64,000 nucleotides of DNA from Paenibacillus massiliensis 2301065 = DSM 16942 (GCF_000377505.1 NZ_KB898186.1:62001-126000); one strand, 5' to 3'. Numbered from the stretch's first letter, positions 1 to 8,204 are shown. The notes: generated by a model from the letters alone, not told the origin. Numbers and translations are program-made.

Positions 1-392
1 AACATGTGCAGCAGCATGAATCAATTGGCTTTCGTCTAGTATAAACGCTGGGGAATACGCATTCAAATAAGCTCCCTCTCTGGATGTGAACAGCGTGTGA
101 CAATGTTAGGATTTGACGACAGGTAAAATTTGTTATAACATTCACTTAATATAATTAATGGAAACATGATGATGGTGTTTGTTGAAGTAACCAAGGGATG
201 TTCCGGGGAAGTCTATTCACTGGATTAGGTAGCATTTGCTCTGCACCGTCCTAGCTGCATCATGAAGTATCTCTCTATTAAGCATAGGATCAAGAATCGC
301 TGTGTTCGCTGCTGGATCTGGCTCAACTATCATTCATCCTATAGGTAACAGGTGTTCATCTGGCAGCTGACTAGGATGGTAGTGGAGAAAGG
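1..392. other. gene-free 5' edge of window
   Basis: No open frame with a plausible ribosome site is visible on either strand. The stretch is moderately AT-rich around 130-170. It probably holds the promoter of the gene starting at 393, but I cannot assign -35 and -10 boxes with confidence. Confidence 0.4.
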
Positions 393-1271
393 GTGGATGG
401 AGACATGATGGGATTGAACTTAAGTGAGCTCAGAGAGTTAGATGGATTCGAGAAGCTGCTAATGATGGCCTATTCCTTGAAGAATTGGGAAGAGGTCGTG
501 GAGATTGCAGATCAGATGTTCAAGGCTGTGCATGAGACGCTGGGGGATTTGCGTACAGGGTATGATCTGGGCATGTCTCGCACACTTCCGCGTACGAAGC
601 GATCATTGGTCTACTATTATGGCTATAGCCTGATGATCAAAGGGATGGCTCTACGTCGACTGGGTCGTGCCGAGGAGGAACGAGTATGCATTGAACATTA
701 TCAGGATCTGGGGTGGCTGGTAGCTCTTGTCTCTGAGGGCCAGAAGGATGCAGACGAGCTTAGAATTCTGGCAGAGGGCAATCGGTATGCGCTGGATATT
801 CTTCAGAATCAGTGGCACATCCTGCCTCAATACGTCAGGTACATGGAGGCGAATCCTCAAGAGACGGTGCCTGTGATCCGTACCATACTGGAGGCAGCCA
901 TCAAGCATGAATATAATGTAGATGCTGTGTTAATCCGCTTCGAGGATCATCTTCATCAGATTGACCTTATGGATACTTCGCTCAAGATGTCTCAGTACAC
1001 GACTGTGCTGAATCTGCTCATGCTGTACTATTTCCACAATGAGAATTACGGCAGAGCGATTGATTATACATTGCATACGCTAGAGCTATTCATTCGCTAT
1101 AATGAGTCCATTGGCTTCCGGAAATGTGTAGCCTTCATGGAGTCATTCCGTACACATGCTTCACCAGTACAGCTTGAACGATATGCTTATCTGTTGACAT
1201 CACTATTGTCACGGGAGCTTGATGAGGACGACGGTGTTGTCTTCGACGGCCAAAGGCTGCGGGCATTATAA
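393..1271 (+). CDS. TPR-like helical protein of unknown function
   Basis: The 292-residue product is almost entirely alpha-helical, with several Leu/Tyr/Ala-rich repeats such as the segment YYYGYSLMIKGMALRRLG (about residues 74-91), which resembles tetratricopeptide units. The pattern is like the C-terminal TPR half of Bacillales XRE/TPR regulators (Rap/NprR/PlcR-like), but no helix-turn-helix is visible in this frame, so DNA binding is not supported. The start is GTG with GGAGAAAGG directly upstream. An in-frame ATG 12 bases later is an alternative. No signal peptide or membrane segment. It is followed by the CxxH/CxxC gene on the same strand. A regulatory or protein-interaction role is inference; the specific function is unknown. 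Confidence 0.8.
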   Translation: MDGDMMGLNLSELRELDGFEKLLMMAYSLKNWEEVVEIADQMFKAVHETLGDLRTGYDLGMSRTLPRTKRSLVYYYGYSLMIKGMALRRLGRAEEERVCIEHYQDLGWLVALVSEGQKDADELRILAEGNRYALDILQNQWHILPQYVRYMEANPQETVPVIRTILEAAIKHEYNVDAVLIRFEDHLHQIDLMDTSLKMSQYTTVLNLLMLYYFHNENYGRAIDYTLHTLELFIRYNESIGFRKCVAFMESFRTHASPVQLERYAYLLTSLLSRELDEDDGVVFDGQRLRAL

Positions 1272-1444
1272 GACCATATAAGGTCATGAAGCAAGCTGGG
1301 ATTCGGCACCAAATTGGGGCCGGGTCTTTTCTTTCTGGGGCAGGTATGGTAGAAATGAGAGGTAGCAGGTTGGCATGGTTGCCACATATCTGTCATGATG
1401 TGCTGCTATGAAATGAGGTATGGAATACAGAAAGGGATGCTAAT

Positions 1445-1612
1445 ATGTACGTCGTATGTAAAGAACACTTGGAGCAGGCACTGGATGACTTTCTGGATGA
1501 ATATGAGGATGCCCCGGACGTGGTCGATCTCAAGGAGACGGAATTCTCCGATTGGGACCCTCCTGTTCAATGTGCACATTGTCAGAATAAGGGCGAGTAT
1601 CTGGTAGTATGA
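1445..1612 (+). CDS. CxxH/CxxC small protein (BA_5709/YyzF family)
   Basis: A 55-residue protein beginning MYVVCKEHLEQALDDFLDEY. It has an N-terminal C-x2-H (Cys5, His8) and a C-terminal C-x2-C (Cys43, Cys46), the signature of the small CxxH/CxxC protein family of Bacillales, probably a zinc site. The start is ATG with AGAAAGG about 9 bases upstream. It overlaps a different-frame ORF that I reject. In Bacillus genomes this family sits in the walRK-htrA-rlmH neighbourhood, which agrees with rlmH 3.5 kb downstream here. Function is unknown. Confidence 0.85.
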   Translation: MYVVCKEHLEQALDDFLDEYEDAPDVVDLKETEFSDWDPPVQCAHCQNKGEYLVV

Positions 1613-1727
1613 CGGGCCGTAGCTAACGGCGAATTGGGATGGTTATAGGCGAGATGAGATCTATGAATGAGGAACGGTTCATATAGATAGAAGAAGATAT
1701 AAGCCAGACGTGTGGAATGACGAAGAG

Positions 1728-1752
1728 GAGCGTAAGCAATTACGCTCTTTTT
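1728..1752 (+). terminator. intrinsic terminator
   Basis: GAGCGTAA and TTACGCTC form an 8-bp stem with a short loop, followed by TTTTTG. It lies about 115 bases after the CxxH/CxxC gene, so it likely ends that transcript. Confidence 0.8.
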
Positions 1753-1810
1753 GTTCCATAGAGGCTGGTTAGTGCCTTGACTAGATCAAATAGGAGTGTA
1801 GAGTCACTCC

Positions 1811-1926
1811 AAGCGGGGAGTCCTGTCGACCACTGTTAAGCTTGCTGTTCTTTTGACCAAAGTTGATAAGCAGATGAACAGCAAGCTTAAAGGCGGACAT
1901 TCCGTTTCTCTAGGACTTCCCCGCTT
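1811..1926. repeat. nested inverted-repeat element (about 116 bp)
   Basis: The outer arms are AAGCGGGGAGTCCT (1811-1824) and AGGACTTCCCCGCTT (1912-1926), complementary with one bulged base. A second pair nests inside: TTAAGCTTGCTGTTC (1836-1850) and GAACAGCAAGCTTAA (1876-1890), perfectly complementary over 15 bases. The whole could fold as a long stem with an internal loop. No ORF is inside. It could be a miniature transposable element or a structured RNA; no second copy was seen in this window. A further weaker hairpin (CTAGGCA ... TGCCTAG) lies at 1991-2033. Confidence 0.65.
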
Positions 1927-2118
1927 TCCGCTAACGATGTTCTATGTAGATCATTAAAACCCGAAACCTTATTTGGTCAAAGTACCAGGCTAGGCAACTC
2001 ACTTTAGTTGCTAACCTGAGGTGCTGCCTAGGTGAGGGTCTGCTCGGTATGCATGATGTTATAATTCAAACATACATAATAAGTTATAGATAAATCCACA
2101 AAAGCGGGGGAGAAGCAA

Positions 2119-2709
2119 ATGGAAGCAGGAGCACTGGAGTGGCGGGAGTTCCCGGAGCTGGAGACACCTCGTCTGCGGCTACGTCCAATCACGGCGCAGG
2201 ATGCGGAGCCCTTGTTCGGCATATTTGGATCGGAGCAGGTCATGCGTTATTACGGACGTCATCCCATGATCGAGCTGATGGAGGCCGAGGAGATGATTGA
2301 GCGTTTTCGGCTGCTGTACCTTGAGCTACGGGGCATACGGTGGGGGATTGAATTGAAGCAGGAGCGACGGTTAATCGGGACTGTGGGCTTTCACTCGTGG
2401 GTGCATGGCTACCAACGGGCAGAGCTCGGTTATGAGCTGGAGCCGGTTGCACAGGGACAGGGCTACGCGACAGAGGCGGTAGAGGCTACGATCTCCTATG
2501 GCTTCGGGCCGATGGGACTGAATCGAATTAGCGCACTCGTCTACCCGGATAATGAGGCTTCGGCCCGCTTGCTACAGCGGATGGGATTTCGGCTGGAGGG
2601 GCTACTGGAGCAGTATGCCTTATTTTGCGAGCGCTATGAGGACCTGCATATGTTCGGATTGGTGAAGCAGCGGTGGATGGCGGAGTGTGAAGACAAGCGG
2701 ATTGGTTAA
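2119..2709 (+). CDS. GNAT N-acetyltransferase (RimJ/RimL type)
   Basis: The 196-residue protein has the Acetyltransf_3 pattern: an N-terminal ETPRLRLRPITAQDAEPLFG segment, a central beta region GTVGFHSW, and the acetyl-CoA binding motif around EPVAQGQGYATEAVEA followed by LNRISALVYPDNEASARLLQRMGFRLEG. Members acetylate amines, often the N-termini of ribosomal proteins or small molecules; the substrate here is unknown. The ATG start has GGGGGAG 6-12 bases upstream. The gene stands alone between a structured repeat region and an A-rich region. A second GNAT of the same broad type is at 59978-60601. Confidence 0.9.
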   Translation: MEAGALEWREFPELETPRLRLRPITAQDAEPLFGIFGSEQVMRYYGRHPMIELMEAEEMIERFRLLYLELRGIRWGIELKQERRLIGTVGFHSWVHGYQRAELGYELEPVAQGQGYATEAVEATISYGFGPMGLNRISALVYPDNEASARLLQRMGFRLEGLLEQYALFCERYEDLHMFGLVKQRWMAECEDKRIG

Positions 2710-3050
2710 AGGAAAAATAGAGCGCTCAAGAGAGCGAAGGAAATGAAGAAGAAGTATAAGAAATTATTAAGAGAGAAAGTAAACTTAAAGAGCGATAAAG
2801 AGAGATAAAGAGCGGTAAAAAGCGATAAAAAGCGATGAAAAGCGATAAAAAGCGATAAAAAGCGATAAAAAGAACTCAAGAGCGATAGTGAGAATTCAAG
2901 AGCGATAAAGAAAACTCAAAAGAATTTATAAGAATAAAGGGAAATAAAAAGAATTAAGAAAGAAGTAAAAAGAAGTAAAAGGAAGTAAAAGGATTAGGAT
3001 ACCAGGTGCATATTATGGGCGTATGATCATGATTTTGGGAGGGTGAGCAC
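2710..3050 (+). repeat. purine-rich 10-bp tandem repeat with phased A-tracts
   Basis: This intergenic stretch is nearly pure A/G on the plus strand. From 2791 to 2870 there are eight decamer units in exact 10-bp register, mostly AGCGATAAAA, and degenerate copies continue to about 2910. A5 tracts repeat once per helical turn, the arrangement known to produce intrinsically curved DNA. It lies directly upstream of the AraC-type gene at 3051. Confidence 0.85.
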
Positions 3051-4073
3051 ATGGATTACAGGCTGCATTCGTTATACCGCCCCTTACAGATCAACGGTAT
3101 GGCCACGGGCAATGGGTATGCTGAATGCCACCCTTCTGCTTCGCTACTCCCGTATGTGGCTTGCTACTGGGAATCAGGCGCTCATGAGCAGCTTATGAAT
3201 GATTTCGAGCAGTTCGCTGAATGGATTCATGGTAGTCCGCAAAGGCAATCGGCTCCAGGTGAAGTTTACCAACGAAATCAACAGGAAGGCTTGGTTGTAT
3301 CCGCGAGGGTCCTGCCTGACGGCTGCTCGGATATTCTGTTGACCTACGACCCTGTCCGGGAAGAGCTGGACATGTCGTATTGCGGGAATTACACCAAGCC
3401 GTTTGTGTTTCATGAAGAGCCTGCTACAGAGGTGAGTACAAGCAATAGAGGAGCAGGTTATACGTTCGGGGTACGTTTTTTTCCAGGAGGGGCTAGGGTC
3501 TTCCATGGTATATCTCTGGATGAATTCACGGATCAACGGATACCACTGGAGCAGTGCTGGCCAAGAAGTGCAACGGAGCTACGCGAATTGGGTGAACGGA
3601 TGCTGGAGACAACAAGCTTCCGGGAACGTGCTCGGCTCATGGACACTTACCTGAATAGCTGGATCAGCAGTACACTTCTGCATGGGCATATGGCTGAAGG
3701 TGACCTCATGAAGAATGTGCTGCATCGTATATTTACGAGTGGTGGGCAGACTAGCATTCAGGAGCTGGCTGCGCAGGAGACGGTCAGTGAACGGCAGCTG
3801 CATCGTTACTTCAAGCCGTGGATCGGCATTAGCCCTAAGCGCTTCAGTGAGGTTGTGCGCTGCCAACAGGTGCTGGCCTCTATACAGCAGGGACATATCC
3901 AAGACTGGGCGGAGCTGGCTGTGGCACATGGCTTCTTCGATCAGGCACATCTCATTCGTCATTTTCGCGCTTGGTACGGGGCCACCCCCGGTGTAGCTGC
4001 TGCTGAGCATAAGCAAAAAATGTCCGTTATGTACAATACGCCCCGTCCATATTCGGGTACACTACAAGTATAG
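3051..4073 (+). CDS. AraC-family transcriptional regulator
   Basis: The 340-residue protein has an N-terminal sensor-like domain (about 20-190; the HPSASLLPYVACYWES and LPDGCSDILLTYD motifs are those of the DUF6597-type domain) and a C-terminal AraC DNA-binding domain (about 215-320). The latter has two helix-turn-helix units, including TSIQELAAQETVSERQLHRY and the second-HTH WAELAVAHGFFDQAHLIRHF. The start is ATG with GGGAGGGTGA about 6 bases upstream. A DinB-family gene follows 61 bases downstream on the same strand and may be its target or co-transcribed partner. The effector is unknown. Curved-DNA repeats precede it. Confidence 0.9.
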   Translation: MDYRLHSLYRPLQINGMATGNGYAECHPSASLLPYVACYWESGAHEQLMNDFEQFAEWIHGSPQRQSAPGEVYQRNQQEGLVVSARVLPDGCSDILLTYDPVREELDMSYCGNYTKPFVFHEEPATEVSTSNRGAGYTFGVRFFPGGARVFHGISLDEFTDQRIPLEQCWPRSATELRELGERMLETTSFRERARLMDTYLNSWISSTLLHGHMAEGDLMKNVLHRIFTSGGQTSIQELAAQETVSERQLHRYFKPWIGISPKRFSEVVRCQQVLASIQQGHIQDWAELAVAHGFFDQAHLIRHFRAWYGATPGVAAAEHKQKMSVMYNTPRPYSGTLQV

Positions 4074-4134
4074 ATTGCTGGACAAGCTGTACAATACGAT
4101 CCTTGGAGGATCGATAACAAAGGAGATATGATAG

Positions 4135-4623
4135 ATGAGTGGAACCTTCCAAATGCGAGATCATTTGCTGCAGGAGCTAGAGACGGGAGTGCGTACAGGA
4201 GCGGAGCTGATTCGTCGTATCCGTCCTGAGGATTGGGCCTATCGACCGCAGGATAATATGAGGTCTTTACAGGAGTTAGTGCATCATTTCGTACAGATTA
4301 CCGCCTCTGATCTGGTCATTATGCAGGAAAAGGGTGAGGCAGAGGTTGGCGAGGTGGAGAATCGCCTATCTGGGCAGGACGATCCTGAGCAATTGGCGAC
4401 AATTTTGCGGAGCAACTTTGAGGGCTACAAGGATTATATCGTGTCGCTCAGCGAGGAGGATCTGCTGAACCGTTCGACCAAGGCGTTCTATGCAGAACAC
4501 GGTCATCTACAGGCACAGTGGCAGATCGAGACGCTGACTCATGTGTTCCACCACCGTTCGCAGCTGTACAACTATCTGAAGCAGCTGGGGCATGAGCTAC
4601 ATTTCTCGATGCTATATATGTAG
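4135..4623 (+). CDS. DinB-family putative metalloenzyme
   Basis: The 162-residue four-helix-bundle-type protein has the DinB/YfiT hallmarks: LQELVHHFVQIT near residue 45-55 and a C-terminal HVFHHRSQLYNYLKQLG, supplying the usual three-histidine metal site. Some DinB-like members are thiol transferases using bacillithiol or mycothiol; the substrate here is unknown. The ATG start has AAGGAG about 9 bases upstream. The stop codon is followed after one base by a 215-bp palindromic repeat. Likely paired with the AraC regulator upstream. Confidence 0.88.
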   Translation: MSGTFQMRDHLLQELETGVRTGAELIRRIRPEDWAYRPQDNMRSLQELVHHFVQITASDLVIMQEKGEAEVGEVENRLSGQDDPEQLATILRSNFEGYKDYIVSLSEEDLLNRSTKAFYAEHGHLQAQWQIETLTHVFHHRSQLYNYLKQLGHELHFSMLYM

Positions 4624-4624
4624 G

Positions 4625-4839
4625 CTATATAGATTGAACTGAAGGTTAAGAGTTCGGGCCCGTGCAACTGCGGTGAACGTTTGAACCTCCGGCCGCTGTT
4701 GTCTCCAGATTTCTTTCATGTAAACGGCTTATAGCCGTAGAAATCCAGAGACAAAGGCGGTCGCTATTGCTCCTCCAGTTCCAAACATCCCCTCCGTTGC
4801 TCATTCCCTTTCTCAATTTTACAGGTTCAATTTATATAG
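4625..4839 (+). repeat. 215-bp palindromic MITE-like element, copy A
   Basis: The element begins CTATATAGATTGAACT and ends GGTTCAATTTATATAG, imperfect terminal inverted repeats of about 16 bp. The centre contains arms GTCTCCAGATTTC and GAAATCCAGAGAC around a small hairpin AACGGCTTATAGCCGT. A second copy of the same length and high identity lies inverted at 57827-58041. No ORF inside. It begins one base after the stop codon of the DinB gene. It could be a non-autonomous mobile element or a structured 3' RNA element. Confidence 0.85.
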
Positions 4840-4943
4840 AGGATTTAATTCGTAGCTGAGTTATGTGGCTTATTACAGTGCGCGATATGCAATTTGATTA
4901 TGTGTGTATGTAATGTCTTGGAGTATGCAATCGCAGACTAGTA

Positions 4944-4976
4944 TGAAAGGGCGCCTGTTGGTGCTCTTTTTGCTGT
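4944..4976 (+). terminator. probable intrinsic terminator
   Basis: AAAGGGCGCC and GGTGCTCTTTTT form a short, imperfect GC-rich stem with a 4-base loop and a following T-run. It lies about 115 bases before rlmH and may end read-through from the DinB gene. Confidence 0.5.
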
Positions 4977-5090
4977 GTGATGAGGCCTGCGGTTAGAGTA
5001 GGAGCCTTGAGGCTTGGATACACTTGGACAAGGTAGACAGCAGACGGTATAGTATACGTATCTTACGTGAACGGATTCAAGGAGGAAGCT

Positions 5091-5570
5091 ATGCTGGTTG
5101 AAATTATTGGAGTAGGTAAGCTGAAGGAAAAATATCTGGTCGATGGCATCAATGAATATGCCAAGCGGCTGAAGCCATATATCAAGTTCCAGATCATTGA
5201 GGTACCGGATGAGAAGGCTCCTGACCATCTCAGTGATGCCGAAGTGCAGATTGTAAAGGATAAAGAGGGCGAACGTATCCTCGCCCAGATCAAGCCGGAT
5301 GCGCATGTAGTGGCCCTGACGCTGGACGGTAAGCTCTGGAGCTCTGAGGATCTGGCCTCCGAGCTGGACAAGCTCGGTACCTACGGTACGAGCCATGTGG
5401 TGTTCGTTATCGGAGGGAGTCATGGTATTGCTGACGCGGTCTTGCGGCGGGCTCAGCAGAAGCTGTGCTTTGGGCGCATGACCCTGCCTCATCAACTCAT
5501 GAGGCTGGTGCTGGTGGAGCAGGTGTATCGGGCGGTGAAGATTAATCGGGGGGAACCGTATCATAAGTAG
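5091..5570 (+). CDS. rlmH: 23S rRNA (pseudouridine1915-N3)-methyltransferase RlmH
   Basis: RlmH methylates pseudouridine 1915 in helix 69 of 23S rRNA in the assembled 70S ribosome, using S-adenosylmethionine through a SPOUT knot fold. The 159-residue protein starts [15 protein letters not shown] and carries the knot motifs [33 protein letters not shown] and the conserved C-terminus [15 protein letters not shown] ... RGEPYHK. I chose ATG 5091 over the longer frame (ATG 5067) because AAGGAGGAAGCT precedes it and the length equals the family norm. Its last codons (5550-5570) are the attachment-site sequence repeated three more times downstream, as in staphylococcal orfX. Confidence 0.98.
   Translation: MLVEIIGVGKLKEKYLVDGINEYAKRLKPYIKFQIIEVPDEKAPDHLSDAEVQIVKDKEGERILAQIKPDAHVVALTLDGKLWSSEDLASELDKLGTYGTSHVVFVIGGSHGIADAVLRRAQQKLCFGRMTLPHQLMRLVLVEQVYRAVKINRGEPYHK
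5553..5570 (+). other. att-like site at rlmH 3' end (left boundary)
   Basis: GAACCGTATCATAAGTAG covers the last codons of rlmH and its stop. The core TATCATAAGT equals the staphylococcal cassette (SCC) attachment core in orfX/rlmH. Related copies follow at 6906-6926, 8181-8200 and 12970-12990, all in the same orientation. Confidence 0.65.
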
Positions 5571-5709
5571 GGGCAAGTTTTTTGCGGGTACATTTCAGAG
5601 CTATTAAACAGGATAATACAATTAATAAATGAAACTTTCTGGCGATAAATGAGCAAGGGAGGTCAATAAGATTATCGAAAAATACGGAAGTGACAGAGAG
5701 CGTTTTCTA

Positions 5710-6432
5710 ATGGATTTAATGAATTTGATGGTGCCGGTAAAGGGGGGGACCATTGAATTACGCGATTATATTAACACAAATAAATGGTTTAGCTCTGACT
5801 ACACGTTATCAGACCCTGGAAGTAATAAAAAAGCTATTACATGGACTGAAACGATCGAACCTTTCCATGTAATGAAGTATCCGGTAACCCAGCAGTTGTA
5901 TCATTTTGTCATGTATGAAGAAGAAGTAGAACCGAATGTGAATAATCTTCCAATTACGGAAGTTTCGTGGATGGATTCGCTTGTCTTTTGTAATGAATTG
6001 TCCAGAATGCTTGGAAGGACGGAATGCTACACATTCACAAATGAAAGTGAGAACACGATATATAACAAGACAGCAAATGGCTTTAGATTACTGTCAGACG
6101 CTGAATGGCAATATGCGTGCAAAGCCGGAACTACGGGATATCGATATGCAAGAATTGATCAAATTGCATGGTATCAAGAAAACTCCAATGGTTCCGTTCA
6201 TCAAGTAGGACAACTGCTTCCTAATCCATGGGGACTTTTTGATATGATTGGGAACGTTTGGGAATGGTGCTGGGATCTATATGATACTGAACGATATGGG
6301 AACTATAGGGTCTTCCGCGGAGGTAGCTGGGCTGAAGTTGAGAACAACTGTGGTTCTACCAGTAGAAGGAAAAGCATGCCCGATTTCAAGATAGATGATC
6401 TTGGTTTTAGAATAGCCGTTACAAAACCTTGA
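5710..6432 (+). CDS. SUMF1/formylglycine-generating-enzyme-fold protein
   Basis: The 240-residue protein has the SUMF1/EgtB C-type-lectin-like fold: KYPVTQQLYHFVM, PITEVSWMDSLVFCNELS, FRLLSDAEWQYACKAGT, NPWGLFDMIGNVWEWCWD, FRGGSWAE and LGFRIAV. True formylglycine enzymes have two copper-binding cysteines near the C-terminus; only one (NCGSTSRR) is visible here, so it is probably not a canonical sulfatase activator. ATG 5710 lacks a good ribosome site, whereas AGGGAGG at 5656-5662 is 8 bases from an in-frame ATT at 5671, a possible rare start. The stop is followed in the same frame by an HsdR remnant. It is the first gene after rlmH in the proposed cassette. Confidence 0.85.
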   Translation: MDLMNLMVPVKGGTIELRDYINTNKWFSSDYTLSDPGSNKKAITWTETIEPFHVMKYPVTQQLYHFVMYEEEVEPNVNNLPITEVSWMDSLVFCNELSRMLGRTECYTFTNESENTIYNKTANGFRLLSDAEWQYACKAGTTGYRYARIDQIAWYQENSNGSVHQVGQLLPNPWGLFDMIGNVWEWCWDLYDTERYGNYRVFRGGSWAEVENNCGSTSRRKSMPDFKIDDLGFRIAVTKP

Positions 6433-6738
6433 GAACGTGACATCAACATTGATTGGAAAGATGCAGATAATGTTCGGGCTCAGATTCAGCGCATCCCAGG
6501 CATGGTGTCGCAAGATAAAGCCTACCAGAACGCCATGAAAAATTCCGACAAGCAAAACGCCCGCATGGAAAGTGATCGCGCTTTACAATCGGCAATCCTC
6601 GGCGTTATGTCGGATAACATGGAACTTTTCAAGCAATTTACGGATAATCCGTCCTTCAAGAAGTGGCTGGCGGATATGGTTTTCAGTGTGACCTACAATA
6701 CCGAAGGCAAGCCTTATGAGGGGCAGAAGACGGTTTAA
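6433..6738 (+). pseudogene. HsdR C-terminal remnant (type I restriction enzyme)
   Basis: The frame reads DINIDWKDADNVRAQ and then SDKQNARMESDRALQ, ELFKQFTDNPSFKKW and VTYNT. This is the conserved C-terminal end of type I restriction R subunits (EcoR124-like). Full-length HsdR is around 1000 residues, so only about 100 remain. The frame is open from the stop of the SUMF1-like gene, which points to a deletion or recombination scar joining them. No HsdM or HsdS is present. A short ORF from ATG 6502 exists but is unlikely to be functional. Type I restriction genes are common cargo of SCC elements. Confidence 0.8.
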
Positions 6739-6853
6739 ATATTAAAATGTGTGCGAAAGGTAAGGGCTATTATGGCTATTCGATTTGAATTTTAGATAGA
6801 GTGGCTCTCGCCCCACGTAGTTCTAATAAATGAAATGGGCCATGGTTGACGGG

Positions 6854-6888
6854 AAAAATAAGGGTTCCAATTTGGAACCCTTATTTTT
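6854..6888. terminator. bidirectional intrinsic terminator
   Basis: AAGGGTTCCAA and TTGGAACCCTT form a long perfect stem flanked by A-run on the left and T-run on the right, so it can act on both strands. It follows the HsdR remnant. Confidence 0.9.
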
Positions 6889-6905
6889 CGCAGTTAGAGT
6901 GATAA

Positions 6906-6926
6906 GGAGAACCATACCACAAGTGA
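6906..6926 (+). other. att-like rlmH-tail copy 2
   Basis: GGAGAACCATACCACAAGTGA encodes Gly-Glu-Pro-Tyr-His-Lys-stop, the same terminal residues as RlmH but with synonymous base changes. It lies in intergenic DNA with no upstream rlmH sequence. Synonymous divergence suggests it came with DNA that had earlier sat beside another rlmH allele. Confidence 0.55.
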
Positions 6927-7030
6927 TAGTAACGGCGAGAACAGAGTTATTGCTGGAGAGAAGTGATACATCTGCAAAATAAAGTGAACTGCCCAGTCAA
7001 GTAAACAGTGCAAAAAATAAAGATCGTTAA

Positions 7031-7073
7031 GCGGCCTTCATCCCATCGAATTCAGGACGAAGGCCGTTTAGTT
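7031..7073. terminator. intrinsic terminator hairpin
   Basis: CGGCCTTC and GAAGGCCG form a stem with a larger loop, followed by TTTAGTTTTG. It lies at the 3' side of the minus-strand YndJ-like gene and probably serves that gene or both strands. Confidence 0.6.
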
Positions 7074-7100
7074 TTGTATGTAATCAATCACACAAGTGGA

Positions 7101-8081
7101 TCACGCATCTGTTCTCGTAGACAAGTTTTTTTTCTTAATAGAGTCTACCATGTGCACCCAACCAATCAGTCCACATAAGACAAAACCAAATGAATGCAGA
7201 GATCCGTAAATGGGAATGAAATCGAGTATGGTTAAGGAAAACATGCTTCTCAGTAAAGGATATAGAATTGAAAGGACGATAACCGTGTAAAAGGCTAAGC
7301 AGGAAAGACCTAAAAAGAAGGTTGCCTGATTGCGTAAAGAGTGTCTCCTCAAGTAAGTTAGGAGATAAGTGGTGTAAACTACAATATTACAGGCGAACAA
7401 AGTGACACCAATGTACTCTATTGGCTTGGAGAAAATCATACCAAAAGCAATCAATATGGGTCCGATGATATCAATGGCAACGACCCAGGGGTACCAGCTT
7501 TTCTTCGACATGATCCGTCCTAGTGCGCCAATAAAAATCGGAACGATAGCCGATGAAAAATGAAAGTGGACGGAGCTTAACGCGTGCGTTGCAGGATTAG
7601 CTTGGAAGAGGTTCAATTGATATTGATATAAGGTAAACCAAATGCCCCCGATAAAAAAATAAACGAGTCCCGCGCCAATCGCTATTTCCGCTGATTTTCC
7701 CTTGTGAATTACAATATTTATAAATCCATAAATACCAAGTAGTAGTGTGAACAGTAGCCACCCAAGGGAGAGAATCCCCGGTATTGCCGTACTTTCTAAT
7801 CCCCACATCTTACTGCTCATCACGGAAGTTAGGGCAAGAAGCGCTGCGGGAAATTGAAGCCATGTAATAGAGGCATAAAGCATTCGTTGATGTTTATTCT
7901 TTTCGTCAGAGTTCAAAAGTAAGATTACAAGCGGTACAATGACGAAAGCCGCAAACAGTAGAAATTTGTCAACAAGTTCGAATTGGAAGTAATCCAAATA
8001 AAATATAAGAATAGTAATGATTCCACCGGGGATCGCTGGTACTAATAATGACTTCATCAGTTGCTTCAGAGAACGATTCAT
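7101..8081 (-). CDS. YndJ-like integral membrane protein
   Basis: The 326-residue protein has about nine to ten hydrophobic membrane segments. The central ALSSVHFHFSSAIVPIFIGALGR resembles the histidine-containing signature of the YndJ-like family. Function of that family is not established. Bacillus YndJ is longer, so this may be a shorter family member. The ATG start has AAAGGGG about 5 bases upstream. It is the only gene of the second proposed cassette module and is transcribed opposite to its neighbours. Family assignment is moderate; membrane location is secure. Confidence 0.75.
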   Translation of the reverse strand: MNRSLKQLMKSLLVPAIPGGIITILIFYLDYFQFELVDKFLLFAAFVIVPLVILLLNSDEKNKHQRMLYASITWLQFPAALLALTSVMSSKMWGLESTAIPGILSLGWLLFTLLLGIYGFINIVIHKGKSAEIAIGAGLVYFFIGGIWFTLYQYQLNLFQANPATHALSSVHFHFSSAIVPIFIGALGRIMSKKSWYPWVVAIDIIGPILIAFGMIFSKPIEYIGVTLFACNIVVYTTYLLTYLRRHSLRNQATFFLGLSCLAFYTVIVLSILYPLLRSMFSLTILDFIPIYGSLHSFGFVLCGLIGWVHMVDSIKKKNLSTRTDA

Positions 8082-8180
8082 GGCGCCCCTTTCTACCTAT
8101 TTTTGGCGTATAATCTGCCTACATCTGGTTATGTAGCATTCTTTAGTATAGAGTAGGTAATTCTCGTTTTAGTTTAACAT

Positions 8181-8204
8181 GGTGAACCGTACATAAGTAG
8201 GGGG
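8181..8204 (+). other. att-like rlmH-tail copy 3 (one-base deletion)
   Basis: GGTGAACCGTACATAAGTAG matches the rlmH end with a single missing base inside the Tyr codon, and the match continues into GGGG after the stop as in the rlmH copy. It is intergenic, between the YndJ-like gene and the AlkD-like gene. Confidence 0.5.

Noticed and set aside
1395..1607. 70-codon plus-strand frame
   Set aside because: It overlaps the CxxH/CxxC gene at 1445 in another frame, has odd composition (Trp/Met/Arg-rich) and no family.
4938..5576. 212-codon minus-strand frame
   Set aside because: It is antisense to rlmH, a certain gene, with no ribosome site.
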